9,934 nucleotides of DNA, taken from the NCBI GenBank assembly GCA_041624435.1, contig JBFJVB010000123.1, positions 1 through 9,934 of the forward strand. Direction: 5' to 3'. Made by a program: the position numbers and the translations under genes. The stretch is from Oceanococcus sp041624435 (GTDB lineage Bacteria > Pseudomonadota > Gammaproteobacteria > Nevskiales > Oceanococcaceae). The notes under the pieces are model-generated. The model was not told where the DNA came from. It searched no databases and saw only the letters and a list, made by a program, of their open reading frames with translations. Each line of letters starts with the position of its first letter. Position 1 is the first letter of the stretch. Below, piece after piece: positions 6,223 to 9,934 of the stretch.

Positions 6223-7001
6223 AAACTCTGGCCGAACTGCAGGGTGAATTTCTCGCCGCGGTCTGGCGGGGGGACACCCGCCTGGAAGCTGCTCTCACCC
6301 GCAGCCCGACGCAAACCGCGGCACAGCGCCTGGCGGTCTACCGCAGCAGCGTGCTGGGCTCAATGATCGGCGCCATGGCAGACGCCTATCCGGTGATCCA
6401 AGCCCTGACCGGCGAGACGTTTTTTGCCGCTACCGTGGGCCGCTACATGGCCGGACACCCCTCGACCAGCCCGGATCTGCATGTTTACGGCGCCGGCTTT
6501 GCGCAGTTCCTGAGTCGTTTCGAGCCCGCCCGGGATCTGCCCTATCTGCCCGACATCGCCCGGCTGGAATGGGCCTGGCACCGGGCCTTCCACGCGGCGG
6601 ACCAAAGTCCTCAGGATCTGAGCCAACTCGCCGCCCTGAGCCCCGCGCAGCAGGCCAGTCTGCGCCTGCGCCTGGCCCCCGGCCTGGTGGTGATCCGCTC
6701 GGTCTATCCGATTCTGGAGATCTGGCAGGCGAACCGCTCAGAGCCCGGCCGCGCGGCGGCCATCAGCCTGGATCAGGGCGGCGTGCAGCTGATCGTGAGT
6801 CGACCCGGAACCGCACCCGAAGTGCATGCGGTCGATGCGCAAACCGCGCAGTTTCTCGACCGCGCCGCCGCTGGCGCCACCCTGGGTGAACTTGCCGCCA
6901 CCTGCCCTGAGGCCACCGCCGGGCTCGCCGGTCTGGTTCAGCGCGCCTGGATCATCGGTTTCAAGGCCAATGAATCCAAGCCGACATCCGGCCCTGCCTG
7001 A
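6219..7001 (+). CDS. bufC: BufC, DUF2063 partner protein (260 aa)
   Basis: Partner of BufB, normally encoded next to it and thought to present the precursor peptide to the enzyme. The Pfam label for its N-terminal domain, putative DNA-binding, is historical. Family landmarks are RLAVYRSSVLGSM (37-49), a DAYPVIQALTG segment (55-65), LPDIARLEWAWHRAFHA (110-126) and YPILEIW (163-169). The C-terminal part (about 180-250) is the less conserved second domain. It starts at an ATG overlapping the bufB stop and has no Shine-Dalgarno of its own, pointing to translational coupling. No transmembrane segment is seen. Bufferin operons commonly continue with a DoxX-like membrane protein, but here the next gene is convergent and the operon ends. 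Confidence 0.9.
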   Translation: MKTLAELQGEFLAAVWRGDTRLEAALTRSPTQTAAQRLAVYRSSVLGSMIGAMADAYPVIQALTGETFFAATVGRYMAGHPSTSPDLHVYGAGFAQFLSRFEPARDLPYLPDIARLEWAWHRAFHAADQSPQDLSQLAALSPAQQASLRLRLAPGLVVIRSVYPILEIWQANRSEPGRAAAISLDQGGVQLIVSRPGTAPEVHAVDAQTAQFLDRAAAGATLGELAATCPEATAGLAGLVQRAWIIGFKANESKPTSGPA

Positions 7002-7006
7002 TCGGG

Positions 7007-7381
7007 TCAGCGCTGCATGCAGAACGCATTGAGCTTGTGCCCATCCAGGTCACGGAAGTACCCCGCATAAAAGCCACCGGGACCTCGCGGCCCGGGCGCG
7101 CCTTCATCCGTCGCCCCCAGTTCCAGGGCCCGGGCGTGTAACGCATCCACCTGCTCCGGGCTGGCCACCGCCAGCGCCACCATCACACCATTACCGACCG
7201 TAGGCGGTTTGCCGTCAAACGGGCGAATGAGCGACAGCATGGGTTTATCGGGCGCGCTGCCCCAGGCGATGAAGGTATCCGCCTCCATGAAGCGTTTCGC
7301 GCCCAGGGTTTCCAGTAACTGGTCGTAAAACTTTGCCGCCGCGGCCATATCTGCCGTGCCCAGGGTGATGTATCCGATCAT
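7007..7381 (-). CDS. VOC-fold (glyoxalase/bleomycin-resistance-like) protein (124 aa)
   Basis: Small cytoplasmic protein of the vicinal-oxygen-chelate superfamily, which includes glyoxalases, dioxygenases and drug-binding resistance proteins; the substrate cannot be assigned. It opens with the superfamily's typical beta-strand and helix pattern (IGYITLGTADMAAAAKFYDQ, residues 2-21) and ends with the hallmark FRDLDGHKLNAFC (109-121). A proline/glycine-rich loop lies near 95-103. The usual first metal-ligand histidine near residues 4-6 is not present, so metal use is uncertain. The ATG at 7381 has a GAGGA sequence seven bases upstream. It lies downstream of the CapA-like gene on the same strand, 93 bases away, and its stop is five bases from that of bufC. 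Confidence 0.87.
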   Translation of the reverse strand: MIGYITLGTADMAAAAKFYDQLLETLGAKRFMEADTFIAWGSAPDKPMLSLIRPFDGKPPTVGNGVMVALAVASPEQVDALHARALELGATDEGAPGPRGPGGFYAGYFRDLDGHKLNAFCMQR

Positions 7382-7400
7382 GTCTGCTTCCTCGTTGCTC

Positions 7401-7419
7401 GAATCGCGACCTGCGATTC
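7401..7419. repeat. Perfect inverted repeat before the VOC gene
   Basis: GAATCGC, loop GACCT, GCGATTC: 7-bp arms and a five-base loop, about 20 bases upstream of the VOC start and just beyond a possible -10 element. It has no T-run, so an operator or leader hairpin is more likely than a terminator. Confidence 0.5.
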
Positions 7420-7425
7420 AGTCAT

Positions 7426-7456
7426 ACCATAGCTTGGCGGCACGCCGAGCTGTCCA
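7426..7456 (-). promoter_or_regulatory. Possible promoter of the VOC gene
   Basis: On the minus strand TGGACA (7456-7451, five of six to the -35 consensus) and TATGGT (7431-7426, four of six to the -10) are separated by 19 bases, longer than the preferred 17. The inverted repeat at 7401-7419 would fall at the start of transcription. An imperfect hairpin (agct/ggcg arms, 7431-7451) occupies the spacer. Confidence 0.25.
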
Positions 7457-7474
7457 GGTTCTGCTCCAGCCCCC

Positions 7475-9898
7475 TTACGGAACCAGGGCGGAAAAATCCA
7501 GCTGCAAATCCGTCGCGCTGTCATTGCGAATCCACTGATAGGCGCCAAACCGCTCGGGCATCTGCCCGGCCAGCCGCCATTCGATGAATTCCACCGCGTC
7601 GATCTCCAGCACCGCCGTTCGGCCGGAAGGTGGCGGGTCCAGCACAAAGTAAAAGTTCAGCATATTGCCTGTCACCTGGCCCGAACTGAGCATCTCCTCG
7701 GTGATGGGCACCACGACACGCTGCCAGTCTGCTCCGGCCTCGAACGGCAGGCTGACCGAATTGACCAGGACCGACTCCGGGTCCTCCGTGGGGTTGGTGT
7801 CGTCAAATTCATAGATATCAAACCGCGTGCTGGCCACAGCGCTGCCTTGCAGGCGAGCGCTGAATTCCAGGCTATAGCTCGGCGGCGGATCGAGGCTCAC
7901 CGCGCCATCCGGCGTGCGCTCGAACAAACGGTGGGATCGAAACGGAATCCGGGCAACCGGCCGGATCAGCGTAAAAACGGAGTGATCCGGGCGCCGGCTG
8001 AGTTGCAGCATGCCGCGACCCTGGGCGGCGTCTCCTACGACGGTCTGTTTGTACCGGCCGGAGGTGCGCCAGTGGGTGCCTTGATCAATCGCGCGGTCGG
8101 CGGCGAGATCTTCGAAATCACCCCAGCCGAAAATATCCCGGCCAATGTAGATGTCGGCGTCGGTCTTGGCCAGGCCGAGATTGGCCGATACCAGTCCCTC
8201 ATGAGCCATCGCGGCACGCTGTCCGGCCGCGACCCCCCTTTGCAGGCGCGTCTGGGCATTTTCCACCGGCGTGATGACCGCCGTATGACGATCCAGAACA
8301 AACCCCGGCCGCCGGGTGTCGGCATCCTGCTCACCGACGAAGGCCTTGACCCCGTTGTCGTCGGGGTCGCGGGCAGCACCGGCGCCCATCATGCTCATTT
8401 CCCAGACCCGCAAAGCCGTGCGTTGCGCTGCCTTGCCGACCACCGGAGTGGGCTGGTAGTCGATGATCTCCACCGGAATCAGGCGCACCTGGATGGGGCG
8501 GTCATCTTCCCAGACGACGCGCAGAAATGCGGTGGAAAAAGTCGCCAGGAAATCCTGATCAAACACGAAATTGCCCAGGCTGTAGGCAATGAACTTGCCT
8601 TTGTACCATTCCACGCCCTGCAGTACGTGGGGATGGTGGCAGATCACGATATCGGCCCCGGCATCGATGGCAGTACGGGCATTGCGCTGCAGACTTTCGG
8701 AACCGGCCTCCTGGTATTGGAAGCCGGAATGCAGCTGCACGATGACCACGTCGGTCTGCTGTTTCAGCTTCGCAATCGCCGCGCGGGCCTCCGAGCTACG
8801 CCACATCGCCGCGCCACCGTGTCCGCGTCTGGCGACCCAGTCCTGCATTTCCGGATACACCTTGACCAGGGACGCCCAGGCCGCCGCGGTTTCCTCTTCG
8901 GACAAGCCCGACTCACGACTCGCAAACATGCCCCAGACCGTGCGGATGCGCCGCGGCTTCGCCGGCACATCCCAGGTCTCACCGGCGAAGGACCACACGC
9001 GCTGCTCATACTGCCAGACCTCTTCTGGCGGCAGATCCGCGGGCATCGGCAGGTCCGCCGCCGGATAGCTGTTGTTCACGAACGAGCCGGTGACACTGGT
9101 GTAGGTCAACAGCCCCACCTGCAGATCATTCACCGCGGTGATCAAAGGTTTGTAGGCATCAGTCGCATTGACCGAGGCTCCCAGATGCTTGAAAGCATAA
9201 GCGTCCAGCGCATCAAGGGTTTGCCGCAGCCCTTCCTCCTTGTAATCCCGCGTATGGTTATTTGCCAGCAGAACCGCGTCGACCTCAAGATCCTGCAAGG
9301 CCGCCAGCGTGCCCGGCCGGGAATTGAGAATGAAGCGCTTACCGAAGTACGCATCCTCGGGACCGAGGGTGCTGACCGTGGTTTCCAGATTCAAGGTGCG
9401 GAAATCGGCCGCCCGATACACCTCGCGAATTCGCGACACCACCTTTTTCGCCCCGCGTGACGCATCGCCCGCGGGAATCAGGGGCGGCCCCGAGACCGGC
9501 TCCTCAAACCGGCGCCCGAACATCGCATCGCCGGTGGCATGCAGCACCCAGCGCCGGCCGTTCTTGCGGTCGAACAGACGCACCTCCACCGGCTTGGCCG
9601 CATCTTCCCAGCCGAGCATCACTGGCTCGGACAGATAGCCGCTGGCACTGGCAATGCCGGCCACCGGGCCGTTCAGGCCCTCCACAGTCACAAGACCCAG
9701 CGCATCGGTCACATAGCTGCGCCCGTCGATGTTCAGCTGCGCAGCGCCGATCGCCTGGCCATCGTCGCCTTTGATCTTCACCTCAACCGCGAAGCTGGGA
9801 TCGGGCGGCGGCTGGTAGGTGCAGCCGGCCAGCGCCCACGGCAGCAGGATCATCCAGCGGCCCAGCACGCCTGGTAAAACAGAGACTCTCACGCTCAT
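7475..9898 (-). CDS. CapA-family (PGA_cap) lipoprotein with extra domains (807 aa)
   Basis: Predicted envelope lipoprotein with a CapA-type metallophosphatase-like domain, a family linked to poly-gamma-glutamate capsule synthesis but also present in many non-capsule contexts. The signal ends LAGC (Cys26), followed by a proline-rich linker. Residues 37-110 resemble a carboxypeptidase-regulatory or Ig-like beta domain. The CapA domain spans roughly 115-490 with GDAMFG (123-128), NLETTVS (170-176), LANNHTRDY (211-219), VQLHSG (387-392), HHPHVLQGVEWYKGK (421-435) and YSLGNFVFDQDF (439-450). D124, E172, N214, H215, H390, H422 and H424 are plausible catalytic or metal residues. About 300 further residues end in a beta-rich, carbohydrate-binding-like section I cannot assign. 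Typical family members are about half this length. The ATG at 9898 lacks a clear ribosome site but may overlap an upstream stop (ATGA). No capsule ligase genes are nearby. Confidence 0.88.
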   Translation of the reverse strand: MSVRVSVLPGVLGRWMILLPWALAGCTYQPPPDPSFAVEVKIKGDDGQAIGAAQLNIDGRSYVTDALGLVTVEGLNGPVAGIASASGYLSEPVMLGWEDAAKPVEVRLFDRKNGRRWVLHATGDAMFGRRFEEPVSGPPLIPAGDASRGAKKVVSRIREVYRAADFRTLNLETTVSTLGPEDAYFGKRFILNSRPGTLAALQDLEVDAVLLANNHTRDYKEEGLRQTLDALDAYAFKHLGASVNATDAYKPLITAVNDLQVGLLTYTSVTGSFVNNSYPAADLPMPADLPPEEVWQYEQRVWSFAGETWDVPAKPRRIRTVWGMFASRESGLSEEETAAAWASLVKVYPEMQDWVARRGHGGAAMWRSSEARAAIAKLKQQTDVVIVQLHSGFQYQEAGSESLQRNARTAIDAGADIVICHHPHVLQGVEWYKGKFIAYSLGNFVFDQDFLATFSTAFLRVVWEDDRPIQVRLIPVEIIDYQPTPVVGKAAQRTALRVWEMSMMGAGAARDPDDNGVKAFVGEQDADTRRPGFVLDRHTAVITPVENAQTRLQRGVAAGQRAAMAHEGLVSANLGLAKTDADIYIGRDIFGWGDFEDLAADRAIDQGTHWRTSGRYKQTVVGDAAQGRGMLQLSRRPDHSVFTLIRPVARIPFRSHRLFERTPDGAVSLDPPPSYSLEFSARLQGSAVASTRFDIYEFDDTNPTEDPESVLVNSVSLPFEAGADWQRVVVPITEEMLSSGQVTGNMLNFYFVLDPPPSGRTAVLEIDAVEFIEWRLAGQMPERFGAYQWIRNDSATDLQLDFSALVP

Positions 9899-9934
9899 AC
9901 GGCTCGGGCCTGCACAGCCCAGATCATTTGATGG
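9895..9934 (-). CDS. Possible 3' end of an upstream gene
   Basis: From the right edge an open frame ends HQMIWAVQARAV and then a TGA that overlaps the ATG of the CapA-like gene (ATGA). A coupled upstream gene would explain why that start lacks a Shine-Dalgarno. Only 12 residues are visible, so neither reality nor function can be established. Confidence 0.25.
   Translation of the reverse strand, partial: HQMIWAVQARAV

Noticed and set aside
6998..7010. Small dyad ctga-N5-tcag bracketing both convergent stops
   Set aside because: The four-base arms arise from the two facing TGA stops, which are complementary by nature; it is too short to act as a terminator.
7013..7022. 10-base palindrome ctgcatgcag
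   Set aside because: It lies inside the VOC coding end (Cys-Met-Gln codons), and a single short palindrome of this kind is expected by chance.
7847..9460. 537-residue plus-strand open frame opposite the CapA-like gene
   Set aside because: It is antisense to a gene with clear family motifs, has no ribosome site or recognisable domain, and long antisense frames are common in GC-rich DNA.
1..9934. CRISPR array, tRNA, rRNA or insertion sequence
   Set aside because: I saw no regularly spaced direct repeats, no cloverleaf-like T-arm and acceptor combination, and no transposase motifs or terminal inverted repeats.

Overview
The window is GC-rich, densely coding bacterial DNA in which every well-supported protein is typical of Gram-negative envelope or metal biology. 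Four lipoprotein signal peptides, a bufferin (DUF2282/DUF692/DUF2063) operon and Shine-Dalgarno-led starts suggest a free-living proteobacterium, most likely a gammaproteobacterium. That placement is inference; the window holds no rRNA or other marker gene.

Layout. Positions 127-4671 (minus strand) hold three tandem paralogous lipoproteins of 486-489 residues. Each carries repeated hydrophobic-D-x-SD-x-x-x-P motifs of the LVIVD beta-propeller type. They are transcribed 4671 to 127, away from the next block. A 439-base intergenic region (4672-5110) with inverted repeats and candidate promoters separates them from a plus-strand operon at 5111-7001: bufA (cysteine-rich RiPP precursor), bufB (MNIO/DUF692 enzyme) and bufC (DUF2063 partner). 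These are joined by GTGA and ATGA stop/start overlaps. The usual fourth gene, a DoxX-like membrane protein, is absent. Convergent to bufC, with five bases between the stops, lies a small VOC-fold (glyoxalase/bleomycin-resistance) protein. Upstream of it on the same strand is an 807-residue lipoprotein with a CapA-type (PGA_cap) metallophosphatase-like domain flanked by extra N- and C-terminal regions. A partial reading frame at the right edge may end in an ATGA overlap with that gene.

How it may work together. BufA is exported after BufB, with help from BufC, oxidises cysteines to copper-binding heterocycles; the family buffers copper and similar thiophilic metals in the periplasm. The most interesting signal is a bipartite promoter-like motif, GGAACC-N17-GTCTGC, identical in sequence and spacing before bufA (5031-5059, plus) and before the second LVIVD lipoprotein (3196-3168, minus), with unrelated spacers. 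It resembles extracytoplasmic-function (ECF) sigma promoters, and ECF factors are known to drive bufferin operons. The testable hypothesis is that the three propeller lipoproteins belong to the same envelope metal/thiol-stress response. They differ by whole cysteine pairs (6, 8 and 10 cysteines besides the lipidated one) and share five invariant histidines, which fits a disulfide-stabilised, possibly metal-binding, periplasmic role. No function is established for them here.
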